This document shows positions 44,075 to 57,381 of a stretch of DNA of 64,000 nt, piece by piece. Source of the DNA: Trichoplax sp. H2 (taxonomy: Eukaryota; Placozoa; Uniplacotomia; Trichoplacea); the NCBI GenBank assembly GCA_003344405.1, contig NOWV01000020.1, positions 62,001-126,000 of the forward strand, read 5' to 3'. Position numbers and translations under genes: made by a program. The notes beneath the pieces were generated by a model. It searched no databases and was not told the DNA's origin. It was given only the letters and a program-made list of their open reading frames with translations. Within the stretch, counting starts at the first letter, position 1; each line of letters begins with the position of its first letter.

Positions 44075-47000
44075 TCAAGTTGTACTGCACGCTCGCTATT
44101 CACTCCAGACCATAGACTGATCGCTTGAATCAAGTCACTGCCCCTAAACTAAAAAAAATTGATCACTATCGTGCCAGCTCGCTCAAGGAAAGGCAACGGT
44201 GAAATCTGCGACCCCAATCGATCCCACATTATCACGTTTTGGCAATTTTGGACGATACGGTAAGCATTAAAATTGTCATAGTGTATGAAGAAATAGTCCA
44301 ATCATGCTATGGTGTTTGCATCTTGATGTATTTTTGGATACTTTGAATGGTATTGTATAGTCATGATAATAACGGATAATAAGGTGATTTGCTCTGAGTA
44401 CTCCAAAACTTAGCAGTCTAACTTGGATGGACATGGTCAATCATTGTTGTACTGTCCATCTTTGATATTGGAAACCTTGGACTGAAAAGGAATGATGATG
44501 ATGATGATGATGCCTGTGTATCTGCTATATCTTGTCTCCTGCTTTTTGTCTCTGATACAATCACCCCCATCCTCACTTACTTTCATCAACTTGATTTTAA
44601 AACGGCATCCGTGATTTGTCAACGAGCGGCCACAGATCGACCCCAATCTCGTCGCAGAGTAAGTAGTTGGTTTATTACCACATAATTGAGCAATAAACTG
44701 TTCATCACCGTTAAGTAAAGCTAATCTAGATCGACGACATATCCAACTACATTAAGGAGTCTATCAAAGGAGAAATGGACGTCCTTTAACCATCAATGAT
44801 GCTGTACTCTACGAGTGTCTATACTTTACTGCTTGAATATCCGACAGTACTACCGATGCTTACTCTCATCAACTTTTTTTCCTGTTGAACCTTCAATGGA
44901 GTACGCATAACCCCAGTTGACAGTCTATACTTGTCATTGATTTGTATGGAGCAAATACGAGTGTACTTTCTCACTCTATTTCCCCAATTTGGGCAATATC
45001 CAATGGAAACTCAGTCTTTTTCCCTTCCTTTCGCCATTCGTTTCATCATTTGTTATAATAATAATTATTAATTATTATTACTATGGAGTGTAAAGACTGC
45101 CATGTTCAAGGCGTCATTCCGCAGTATTGGTAGTCTAAGGATTTGCTTTCGTTTAGGTCAGACGTCAATAAATTATATGGGTAGTAGACGGTATACTACT
45201 GTACTAGAACAGTCTAATCGTTGGCCTTAACTGTTGAAAACTTTTTCCTCTTCATAACAAGGTCAAGATGATCATATTTTCTTCACTCACTGCAACTATT
45301 TTAAATATCGAAACCCCTCCCATGGCCTGAAGTGACTAAAGTCAAATCCAATATGGTAGAATAGTTCGGATCCATCGCATCATAAACACGCATTGCTCAA
45401 AATTTTCAAATTACTTTCTTCATGTTTGTCTTAGTTCGGTCTAGTATACAGATTGATCAAATCGTCTTCAAATCAGCCTTAAACAAGGCACAAAACGACA
45501 TCTCCAACAATAGTGTCATGGATTACTAATTTCCCTGAGAATGGGCTATGTAATCCATGATCGCGCCGCCGCCTTATACTTTTCACAAAGTACAACATCG
45601 ATCATACAATACAGTATCATCGTGATACTACGTCCATGTACAGTAGAGCACTATGTGTTTAGAGAGCAATAATCCTGTCTAACGGACAGCATTTTTCAGT
45701 TATCAGACGGCATGTTAACATGAATTAAAACCCCATTCACACAGTAGGAACATGCGCCAATTATGTAAAGTATTACAAGTATTAACGGTAATTTGATAAA
45801 GTACTCCTGTCTTGATGCTAGTAATAACCTTTCTTGATGTACAGTTTAATAAATAATCAGTTAGCTAGTCGCGATCATTTAGGCCATGATATCATTGTCT
45901 CAGGCATGACTTATCGCCTACGTATGATGGATAGCCTGGTACCATAGCCGTTAGATAATTGCTTCGCCAAATTTTGCGATAATAACTACAACCAACACTG
46001 TCGACCACTATCAATAATATTTGCTTCAAAAAATGCCTAAATGTACTCTGTTGTACAGTCGATTTTTGTAGTGATGTTAAACGGTGGTCAACATAGAGGA
46101 TACGTTTATTCTATTCCTAGAACTCAACACGGGTACTTTATGAGTATACAGTACTGGGATGGTATGAATTGAGAAGGCTGTGATATACTTTATTTTTACT
46201 ACTTCAATGAAGTGAAACTGAAAGTTTGCAGTAGCTGATGGATTCTCTAGAAATATACGCGCACACGGACAATCCGCTCACTGCCATATATGTGTGCAGT
46301 CGATATGCGCCTAGTGATGATGAACTAAATTGCACAACATATAGTACAGTATAGTAGCGATCGACCAGTCGATATAATTTAATTTAATATTATGTTATAG
46401 TGTGATACATTAATCAATATTACTGAAGAAAGTTACCAACGACTACAAGGTTCGTATATAGAATGATAATGAAGTAATTGAAATTGAAACGGTGACGAGA
46501 AGTATAAGGGGCTAGTAACACCACACGCGAATCTGTCTTCATACCGTCTACATGGCCAATAAAGCTTGTAATTTGGAGAATAGGGTATCTCTTCCATCCA
46601 ATGCTTTCTTGCAGTAATTAGCAATATTAATAGTGTGCATGGACTTCTACCGTTCATACTAACTTGCTTGGTTGTAACACCCGCCAATTTAGAGTTGACT
46701 GTAATCAGATCAAAGTGTCTACACTTACATTATAATTATAAATGCGAGTGTAGATCCAATTGTATAAGAATAGATTGAACATCTGAACATTCCGATTAGA
46801 CCTTAGACAGTTATTTAATAGACAATCTGCCCTACATCCTTCGTCATTTTTGGGCCCAACTTTGTTCATCATTGCCCTATTAAAGTTGTCCTCTTGGAAC
46901 TATTTGATAGACTGAGTGTAGAAATGCCATTCCTAATAATACGCTACTAATCCAGATTAGTCATCTTATCGACGTAAACAACATCGATATTTTGCATACA

Positions 47001-49445
47001 AGTCTGGAAAGAAGATTTTCCTTCATACAAGATTTCCAACAAATCCCTTGATATCATCGTTCTTACGACTAAATTACGATTATAATCCTAAATCTCCCAA
47101 TTTTCAGAGTTGTCACCGTATTTCTATAGTACATCCAAAAATGTTTTCATTGCTCTGTAGTTACCGACAGTGTTCTATCTGTATACGTGTAAAGCATTAC
47201 TTATCATTATCGAAAATTGAAGATACGACAATACCTTACCCGTAAAATCTAATTTCTACCATACAATAAGGATATCTTCGATCGAAATGCCTTAAAATAT
47301 ACAGTTGAATATCCGCTGATCCTACCAATAGAAAGTTTCTCGAGTTAGTTACCTATTCTTTACAGAATAATGTGGATAAATCTTCATCAGCTTGTATAAA
47401 TCTCACATCCTTTTCCACTCTGCAAAGGATCTGTAAACACGATACGGTGCTCCTATTTGTTAAGAAGAAAAATATTCTATCTCGGAGTTTCGTTCTAAAA
47501 TGATAATTATGTATCAATGGGCTGCTATAAGTGAACTTATCCTTGTTCAACTCTATCCAAAAAACCTTAGTCTAACTGTTCAACAGATGCGTTTGATAGC
47601 CATTATAATCGCGCTTGCTCTGGTATGGTAGATGATATCTGATTAACTTTACTCAATTTATACTTGAAAAAGTATTGATCAACTCTCTATTATCGTCCTA
47701 AGTGTATTTTATCACGATGTGTGTGGAGATAGTAAGGCGTGAAAACTTTATTATTTGCATAGTTGAAATTTAGTGGATACCCGTTGTAGTTTATTACTGC
47801 CAGCCTTTCAGACTTTCTGTAAAAATACTTTCAAGAATTGACTAACACCTATAGAAAATTCATGCTTAGGTTGGTTTCACAAGGTAAAACTAGAATGTCA
47901 TTTGTCCAATGATGTACATCACATTTCAATCTTTTTCACAACTGTATTTGCGTCACATAGGCAGAAATATTATGAAAAATAATAATACTGATTCCGGTAT
48001 ACTCGTACAGTGTTTAGAATCACCATTGCAGTACTAGTAACTCAATGATTTCCATATTAATGAAAAGGCAAATACAGTGCTCTATATTGACTTGAAATTT
48101 TGTGATCCTATTAGAATCAGATTGTACATTTTTAGCCAAATAATTACCTTGAAACGTCTTTAATCATGCAGTTTATTTTAATCATCGAGAGAAAATACAA
48201 TTCTGCCGACATAATTGTAAAGTCAAAGACGTTGAAAAGAGTAAAAACACTCCATATTCTCTCTCTCATTCCACAACGCCATAATTCGGTGCTATTGTAA
48301 AGTAAAAAGTACAAGTACATATGGTAGGCAAAGTATCACGAGTATAAATTCTATTAGTAGATCATAATTCAACAACTGGTCCACATCCTATTACTTGATG
48401 ACATTTCTGAGATTTCTACCCACTCCACAGTCGTCAAAACAATATCCTCCGACTCTCCAGTTCAGTATATTCAGCACTCTCCGAAAGATATTACGAGCTT
48501 GCCTCTAAAATATATCATACGACATATAGTCGCTCGAAACCATCCTTAAAAGTACACCAATATAGTCTACGTACTTCCGGGGAAGGATTTAGAATCGTTT
48601 GTCAGAAAATTTGATAGCACGATTGGGACATTGCAATTAATCGTTATAAGGGAGTGGAGGGTCTTTCAACTATTACATCAATAACTTTATTTAGTCCTGT
48701 CTTCAGTAAATTTAAATAAACATCACATTCAATCAGTGAAGGAGGAGTTTATTTCAACAGGGAAGGAGATACCATAGGGTGTAGCTCATCATTTCGCTGT
48801 CATAATTAGCCGACAATATTCTACGCTACCTTCGTCGTCTTATTAATCGAAAGTATAATACTCGTATATTACTCTATCCAAATATCCACTAATATTGCCA
48901 GTTGTGGTATTTATTATTGAAGTAAAATGGTTGCCATGCGTACAATATTACAGTAAAAAAGACAAGCGTTCTACATCTAATGATGGCTATAGCGTGCGTG
49001 TCTTGCCATCTTGTTGACTATTCCAATTTTGACTTTTATCAATCATTTTAAACTCTGGCCACATTGACTAATTCTGATATTGACTGCGACCGCGGTAGTC
49101 TATGGTCTTTCGCCTCCTTGCCTAAATTCTTGAATGTGTTGATTTTTTATTCTGTTGTTATGCATTTTTGTCCTTCCATTGATCATATTTTTAGCATACA
49201 AATATGCCTTCTTTTCAGTCACAGTCCACCCACGTTCACTTATTTATTCTTACATTTTCTTCATTAAATTTATATCTCAATTTGCTACCCGTACAGTATA
49301 ACGATGGTCTTTGTTTTGAATGAATTTTTGACGATGCTAACTTCAATTGTCTGGCAAGATAATTAATGAAATCCAACCTTGTCAATTGTTAGTGAAAATT
49401 AACAACAGATGGTTTTATTACAAGCACTCTTTTCCAATCTGTTAC

Positions 49446-49547
49446 CATAACTTGAAATACTTCAACTCGATATGGTACTATTTGATCATCGGCACAAGTT
49501 GCAGTACCCAATCCTGGCTTAGGTACTTTGGTATAAACCAAACTTGC
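49446..49547 (-). CDS. Candidate orphan exon, function unknown
   Basis: Minus strand: an acceptor TTTGCAG precedes 34 codons in one frame, then a donor GTAACA, phase 0 on both sides. The frame lies inside a longer ORF (49389-49607). The peptide has a globular look (VYTKVPKPGLGTAT, ADDQIVPYRVEVFQ), unlike the biased random frames around it. I could not place it in a family, and I found no neighbouring exon of the same gene. A chance ORF remains possible. Confidence 0.25.
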
Positions 49548-51617
49548 CTGCAAATTGCTATTACAACGTTGTCCAATTTGCCGAGTTTGAGACTTCTCGA
49601 GTATCATTTTACATCGTTCAATTCAGCTTTGAAAGTTTAGCTCATCATTGTGACCCAAGATGTACATTAAGGCATTACCATGATTGACTGACTACCTTGC
49701 TATTCCACCACCTACGAAGATTTATAGCTTAATACTGCTGTATAGATAAGCAGAGGTGCCAGCCCGAGATAGTTGCAAACGTTTATCTGTGAATCAAGCC
49801 CTCAATACACGATATAACATGTATTGTAAAATTATGCTATTAAAATGGCATCGAGATGATTTACAGTTATGCTACACTCAGTCCTCCCTAATAATTATAA
49901 TTATTTCAAAGTTAATCAATCACATACAGTACTAGATGATAATCGTCGTCTGATGGAGCAGTCTTACATTATTGAAGACACTAAATTTAGATAGTAGCAC
50001 TTTCTTGATTTGAACAAAAAATCCGAAGCTTCAAGTATGATCATACCATAAATAGGTGCAGCAAACTTCTATATTATACTTGTATTACTATTACGAAGTA
50101 TAAGAAAAAATATCATCTAATCTCATGAATTATACGGACAATCAATTTTTCAAATTGTTTACGCTGATAAAAATTTAAAATTGTGTCTAGTCTCATACGT
50201 TTACCTTCCTCTTGTGCTTCGAAATTATCGACTAGTTAAATTGATTATTTTTGGGAGATACTTTCCTTTTTCTCTTTTGAAAAAATAGAGTATAAATGCT
50301 ACAGTTATTAAACGGAAAAGAAACTGCTATAATTAACACACAACTGGCTTAGCAATCTTTATTCTATGGAGTTCAGTATAGTCCCATTTATTGATTGAAC
50401 AAGGAAGCCGATGTATACGATTACTTAATTGACAGTGAATCACCAATTATCAAGACTTTTTAACGAAGAAAATGATTCATTATCCTATACAGTACTAGCG
50501 GCTATTGATTTTTTTTATATTTTAGTGATTAAGAGCATTGAGTAATTAGCATCCGTGTATTCATTTCGTTTAGACTATAAAATTCAAGATTGCATCTACT
50601 GTACTGTATATACAGCCAACTCATATTGAAGAATGCACAGACAGAATGCAGTACTTCTTAATTATTACCATAATTGATTGTTCACAACATGTCCTAAATA
50701 TCATTAATACTATTCCAATACAATATGCACGGTGTATTTATTATGAATATATATTATGATGTCACTACCTATTTTTAAAGTATTGACGCCGAAACACTGG
50801 ATTCGTAGACAAATTTTTATAATTAAAAATCCTTCATGATTCATGATGTAATACAATTTAAAATGTGTTTTATCTTCTGCCAAGATTAAATCTACCTGGA
50901 TTACACATACAAATTGTATAGTCACATACTGTGTGATACACGATAGTTGTACTGAGAATAGATAAACATTCTTTTTCTTCGACATTCCTTGCAGTATTGG
51001 CATTTATCAAACAAAATCTGTACACTAGGTTGCTTACTGTAGCCGAAAGATATTGCATCGTATCAAAGTTTAGCCTATTTTTCAATTATTCAACGTAAGA
51101 AGTTATTTGAACTCTAGCCTACTTATGAATTACCTAACAAAAGAAATCTTTTTTCCCCCTCCTCGTCAATAACTACAACTTTCAGTAACTTGCTATGAAT
51201 GTTCAAGATTATATTGTTTCGCTTTATTTTATTTTTTATAAACTTTTTGACTGTCAAATAACTCCATTTATAAATTACTATTGAATTGTTTGATTCATTT
51301 CTATGCCGCCTTTCGTTAAGAACTTATCTTCAATATATCATAGCCGTTAAGTAATATCATCAAAAATCTAGTACTATCTAGTACTAATGCAGTACTTGTT
51401 TTTTTAATTAATTTCAATTGTTTTGGGACATTTATTATGACCAAAAAAAGGCATTTACCAAGATATGATTTATGCTTGCTCCCTATATCTTATTATCGTA
51501 ATATATGTGTAGAATGATAGTTTATTGATTTGTAAAGAAACTATACTGTAATTTTGATTAGTTTGTTTTATTGATTTCACTCTATTTTCTAACCACAGTA
51601 AATAAAACTGTAACAAA

Positions 51618-53603
51618 ATGGATACGGATACTGACATGAGAAGAGAATTAGAAGGTATGCAAGAAAAAGCCAACAGAGTTACTGATGAAGTACGTATTAT
51701 TAACTACCAAATAATATCAATAAAGCATAATAATACCTAGCAATTTAAAGCATTCATTAATTTTTTTTTGATCCTAATTTATCTTTCAAATATGTTAAGA
51801 TTTACATATATAACGTATAGTCGTATACCAATTCTCGTCTATTCTTTCTGGCAAAAATTTTTTAATTTTTCTTATTTAAAATCTGTGTTCACTATCTTTA
51901 CTTATTCTTATTATTATTTTCTCTTCAAAAACTTATGTATATTAGTCTTTAGAAAGTACGAGAAGAATGGTAGCCTTAACGGAAGAGGTAATTTATTGTT
52001 AATTTTGGCTTTAGTGCACTTTACTGTTCTATAATAGTATTGTTGCCTATAGCAATATACCTTTGAAGTAGCCCTGTACCTACGTTTTGATAATTTATGT
52101 CACGAAAAGAATGTAGCCATAAGTATTTAACATGCCTGTATTTAACATAAATTTAGACGCAAGAAGTTGGAATGAGAACATTAGTTATGCTGGACGAGCA
52201 AGGAGGTTAGCTTACTAGAATGGCTATCAATATCGATAGTTTCTACTTCAACAATTTTTTATTGACTACATGTACTCAATCAAAACTAGACCGTTATTAA
52301 TTTTATTTTGTCCTAGTAGTAAATAATGTTACACATAGGAGCACTTGTCGTTGTAATTATAATTTAAAATTGAGTAAAAATTGATTTTCCAATTGATAAA
52401 TAAAACATTACTATTTGCAATAGACTGTATTGTTCATCTTAGTTTTAGAAGAGGTTACAATTTTCATAGGCCAATAATTGCTGATTCGTAAACAATATGT
52501 GTTGATACAAACGTAGCAGTAACTAATGATTTACCTTGCTCAAATAGAACAACTTGATCGTATTGAAGAAGGCATGGAGCAAATTAATGCTGATATGCGC
52601 GAAGCCGAAAAGAACCTGACTGGCTTGGAAAAGTGTTGTGGTTTATGCGTTTGTCCATGGAAAAAGTATATACAATTAAATTTATTAATCTAATTTAGAT
52701 ATTATATACAGCTATGACCACAAGAGTAGTATAATAATAGCTTCTAGAGTTAAAGTCGTGGTTTTATACGATAATTAATCATAAGAACCGATTTTTCATA
52801 TGTTAGGGCAAGAAATTTTGAAAAAAATAAAACCTACAAGGATACTTGGGGAGAACGAGAAGACGGTCCAATTCAAAACCAACCAGGTTAGAGCCTATAG
52901 GAATTGTACTGGCCTCAGCGGTACCTTTATTCTACTACATTGACTATCTACTTACATTTATTTCAACTATAGCCCCAATCTTTACCAACACCGGCACATC
53001 CCAAGATCGTGGCTATATTAATAAGTAGCTATTTTCAAATTTTTAGATGGATTTCTGTCCTTTTTCCCTGATATACGTTGTACAGCATAACTTTAAGTAC
53101 TAACGGAACATTACTTCAATAGAATTACCAACGACGCTAGAGAAGATGAAATGGACGAAAATCTCAGGTATTTCCTAGAATTTCTCACTCTGCTGTGATA
53201 TTTTAGCCGTAATATAGCTCATACAAATAATTGAACAATAATATGTTATGCAGCTTCTACGAGACAGAGATTTTTAACCTTGCCTCACTATCAGATATCT
53301 TAAATTCAACGCAATTTTCGTTATAATTATTTCTTGCCAATTGCATCAGCCAAGTTGCTGGCATGATAGGTAACCTAAAGTCGATGGCACAAGATATGGG
53401 TAACGAATTAGATACCCAAAATAAGCAAATCGGTCGCATTGAAAATAAGGTAAGAATACTTTTTTTCTTTCGATTTGGTATCATGAATTAGCTAGGATAC
53501 TAGACGCTTACGCTTATCATTCTTGTTACGTTAGGCTACAATGAACAGTTCGCGTATCGATGAAGCTAACGTGAGAGCAACAAATATCTTACGCAACCAG
53601 TAG
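51618..53603 (+). CDS. SNAP25/SNAP23: SNAP-25/SNAP-23-type t-SNARE, tandem copy A, 9 exons
   Basis: A Qb,c-SNARE that pairs with syntaxin and a VAMP to drive fusion at the plasma membrane. Exons: 51618-51689, 51946-51987, 52157-52205, 52548-52665, 52807-52886, 52973-53024, 53123-53167, 53350-53449 and 53535-53603, all GT-AG and in frame, giving 208 residues (human SNAP-25 has 206, SNAP-23 211). SN1 spans about 5-83 with SLESTRRM and [16 protein letters not shown]; the zero-layer glutamine is Q53, the same number as in SNAP-25. The palmitoylation cluster is CCGLCVCPW (84-92). The double Cys is SNAP-23-like, but Trp replaces the last Cys. SN2 starts at [14 protein letters not shown] (139-152) with zero-layer Q176 in DTQNKQI and ends ILRNQ. 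The ATG has a good context (aaaATGg). It looks fully functional and is followed 3.8 kb later by its paralogue. Confidence 0.96.
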
Positions 53604-56600
53604 TTGCTATCAATCATCTTTCATAGTAGAAACATTTCAAATTTCAAATAGTATGGTAAAATTGATAAGTAGCTTCAGTTGAAACTGCTAGAAATAGCAA
53701 CAAATTCTATAATGGGTACATCATTCTTCGTGTCATATTACCGGATATTTAGTAGGTTGATTACCATAAGCATAAGCAAATAGAAAATTTTAAAGTACTG
53801 TTATTATCAATACGATCATGTGAAATATAGACGTTTTCATTACTATACACGGTAATATAGTTAATTTAATATCAGTTAGAAAAATACGTATGGTGCATAA
53901 ATTAGAATGTGACATGGTATTAACGCACTGTATATCCTTGCATTGGGTTTGCTACGGTTGAGCACTGCTAAAGATTTATCGAATTGAAGTTTTATGAGAT
54001 TACTCTTGTTTTTCATTCTTTATTTCAAGTAGATGTTTCTTTAAGATTGTTTGTTGCAGATGTAGTAATGTATTCTACCGTACGTCGTAGCTAGTAGTAA
54101 GATTAGTCTATAGAATTGCCATGGATTCATGACAGTATGATTAGATTTTATATATAAGAGACTGATTTTTTAATAGAACTTTCCCAAAATATACTGGCTT
54201 TTCTAAATACAAGCTTGTAATGTAGAGACCATTCGCATTTTGAATGTAACGAACGATCTTTCTGTTCAGCTCAATTTCATTCTCTATCGTCGTTTATACT
54301 AACGGCTGAAATCGACTAACACAGAACATCTAATGGCTTTGCTTGTTAATCCTTGCGGTTATGCATAAGTCTAACTGATGCTTTCTTAGTAAATGCAACT
54401 GCAAGACGATTTCATAGACGAGCAAATTATATTGGGAATATGTGATGCATTGATTAACGTTTGTAAAATTTCTTGAAATAGCATGTAATAAAAGGATTCT
54501 ATATATTATTCCACCATGGACGTTACAAGTGTAACACACTATATATTATATGGGACGTTCATAGCCGACCTAATTCAATTCAGGGATGCAAAATTTTAGT
54601 TAAAAGGCTGTATAATAACTATTTATAAATACGCAATACATTCTCTGCAAATTTTAGATGAGCGCAATATTTACATTTTAAGTTCGAATATTGCATTCTT
54701 TTGTAAACTATATTATCAGATATTGCTTCAAAGCAACAATAGTCAGCCCTACCAATGTATGAAACCTTCCTACTCCAGATGCCTTGCTATATCACAGTAC
54801 ACTGCATAGAAGAATGAAATTCATTTACACTACCGTAACTCTACAGCAAATACCATCAAACTGCTTATCAAATAGTCATTACTTACTAAAACTACGCAGA
54901 AAGAATTTTTAGTGAAACTGAGGCGCGTTTAATGCAAATGATTCATAACTTTCCGATAGTTTATTAAATTTATTTGCTGTTGTGTTGTGAAATTATTAAA
55001 GTCAGCGATTACTCAGTCTTTCAAAGAGGAGAAATTATATTATATCTAATCTTAGCTAATCTTTTATTGAGTCATCACGGACATGGTTTAATTTAGCGAG
55101 TAAATCCTGACAGAGTGCTGCCTTCGCTGTACATTACTACTGTATTTGGCTGACTCATTAATATTTTTAGCTAGCAAATCAAGAAATGGTTTAAAAATTA
55201 AAGGTATTCTAGAATTTGATAAAACTATGTCCCTGACTGTATATAATTTGGTCGTCCCAATACCGGTTATACGAGTATAAATCAGCCTCGAAACATTCTG
55301 TTTATTATTTATCGATATTACTTCTCCTCCTGGTCGTACATGTGATGAATTTACTCAACCTCGTAGAGATAAAATTACAAAATAGATGCCAATTAAACAA
55401 CATGAAGAAGTATTAGGTCGCACCGCCCATCTTGATGCCTTCGTTATGGGTACTTGTGATAGCTATGATCCTCATAGCGATTCCATTTTACAACTCTCTA
55501 TCTCGGTAAATTTTAAGCTAATACCATGTAAAGAATTATAGTATCCAATATCTTATCTCATTTTCGAGCAATATAGGTCTTTCACATTATCAAGATATCG
55601 ATGCTACCACAAAATCACCATAAAATGCCAATCATAGTCATTCAAAAGCGGTGCTCGATCAAGATCCGTGATAGCTGTTCAGTGCTATTTTTAATATTTA
55701 CTTTTAATTTTTGCTATTAGAATTTTGCGGTAAGAAATTTTAATCGTTCATAATAAATTATGCTTACTCAATTTGAACATCCTAATTCTCTACAGTAGGT
55801 CATCATAACTATTTTATTTGCATAATTATAATGTGCCGTTTCTATATTTTGGTATCAGCACCAATAAATGTCTCAACTCAGTAGGAGTTCATGCCTAATC
55901 ATCTATTTCGATCAAAGATATCAAGGTTAAAGCTCGAAAGTCCAAGGGTCAGTTAGCAAACAAAATTCAAAACAGAATTTTTCCTCATTATCTCACATAA
56001 AATCGATTGGCTGTGAATAATATTTTATTAGTAAGCCCCAAAGTTATGAAACTCTTGACCAAATACAGAATTACTATTAACAACGACCATTTTGACCCAT
56101 CTGATCGAATTTGATTCTTATTACGACGATATAGATACTTAAAGAATTCAGCATATCTTTTCAGAATGGATAAAAAAAATCTCTCGCATAAATTAAAACC
56201 AATTAACTAAACTATCGAAAAAATTGCACTAACTGCAACTAATTATACAAGTCTATTTTGCTTGTTATTAAATGATACAGCGAGGCTCAAATTAACATGA
56301 ACACTATTTACTCTTTAGATAAAATTGTTTTACATGCTTAACTACTATCAGGATTGACAATTGTATTATTGCCGAAATATGAATAATCTATGATGAATTG
56401 TTAGCAAATATGCATGGTGGAATGATAGCAGATTTTAGAACCAGTTTATCGTTGGCATCTCAAATTAAAATTCCTTAATTTAGTTTTCTGTCATTATAAC
56501 CTAAAAATAAAACGAAGTCCCAAGCCTAATACAGGACATTTATAATATAAGGTAAATAAATAAGAATTTCTCAATAAAAATAATAATTTCATGGAGCAAT

Positions 56601-57381
56601 CTGTAACAAAAATCGATTCAGGCTGGCATAACATACAATACAATCTATCCTTCAACCTACTTTACTCGTAATTTCCCTGAGATACACCTTGCATTCTCTA
56701 AGCACAGGTAATGGCAACAATGGAAACAGATTACTTATAATAAATACTATAAAATCACTCTATAATATGTGTTTATCACTATAGAATAAACCTGAACTTT
56801 TTAGTATAAATGTTAATATCATAAGTTTGCTAATTTAAATTTGAAATACTAGTAATGTAAATATAAACGAATTTTTATAATAATATCAGCAGAGCACACC
56901 ATGTTACCGATGCATCCATCATCAATTTGTAAAAGATGCTATATCTGTAATCTATGATCCTACCATTTTATACGGTACGGTATATTCCTCTTATTGATAA
57001 GTACTAGCCCTTCAAACTGCGTAGATCTTTACAGAATCTTTATTACGCTACGGTACCTTCTAAATTCATAAATAGCAAATATCCAGATCTTAATTGCCAA
57101 CTAAGGTATTTAAAAGTTCAACTTTAGTGTTGTATATGATATCCAGACATTAATTTACTATTGATAATTTCAATTTCATATCATAATTGCGGAACTACCC
57201 GATACTACTGTACTGACAACTAATTCCACTTCATAGTTTAAACAGCAACTTACCGCCATATTGTTATAAATTGCAATCATATTTTAAACATTAGTACTGC
57301 AGTCTAAATGCTGCGAAATTTTTCCAAGACATTTTTAGTCACATCGTGCTATCAATTATAGCGCTTAAGAAATTCTCAGCC
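53604..57381. other. Spacer between the SNAP copies
   Basis: It contains the 3' UTR of copy A and the promoter of copy B, neither resolvable by eye. One less AT-rich segment (about 55320-55507) has coding-like composition but carries an in-frame stop; see that entry. Otherwise I see nothing. Confidence 0.5.
55320..55507 (+). pseudogene. Possible decayed coding fragment between the SNAP genes
   Basis: A plus-strand frame runs from about 55320 through PPGRTCDEFTQPRRDKITK, hits a TAG at 55383-55385, and continues as an ATG-initiated frame (MPIKQHEEVLGRTAHLDAF...) to a GTAAAT at 55508, with the frame itself open to about 55540. Codon composition is less AT-biased than in the surroundings. I do not recognise the product and it is not SNARE-like. 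It could be a gene relic, a transposon fragment or chance. Confidence 0.2.

Larger units (their letters stand above)
43016..51617. other. Interval between LRRC57 and the SNAP genes, no gene assigned
   Basis: LRRC57 (minus) and SNAP copy A (plus) diverge from this 8.6-kb interval, so it should hold both promoters. Beyond the 218-bp duplication it contains an ATG/GAT run (44491-44512) and an ATT-rich run (45052-45080). Candidate coding pieces that I cannot identify are a minus-strand frame at 46433-46687 and the possible exon at 49446-49547. Frames without ATG also occur (for example plus strand about 44425-44685), but their lengths are within chance for this composition. Confidence 0.45.

Noticed and set aside
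44425-44685. 87-codon plus-strand frame without ATG, crossing a GAT run
   Set aside because: Long at first sight, but a rough estimate of stop density predicts several such frames by chance in 64 kb; no acceptor and no family match.
52846-53028. 60-codon plus-strand ORF
   Set aside because: It runs through parts of exons 5 and 6 and the intron of SNAP copy A in the wrong frame.
53100-53122. Alternative upstream start of SNAP copy A exon 7 (frame reading YFNR before ITNDAR)
   Set aside because: A separate exon at 52973-53024 joins with matching phases to give GYINKITNDAR, and copy B has the same arrangement.
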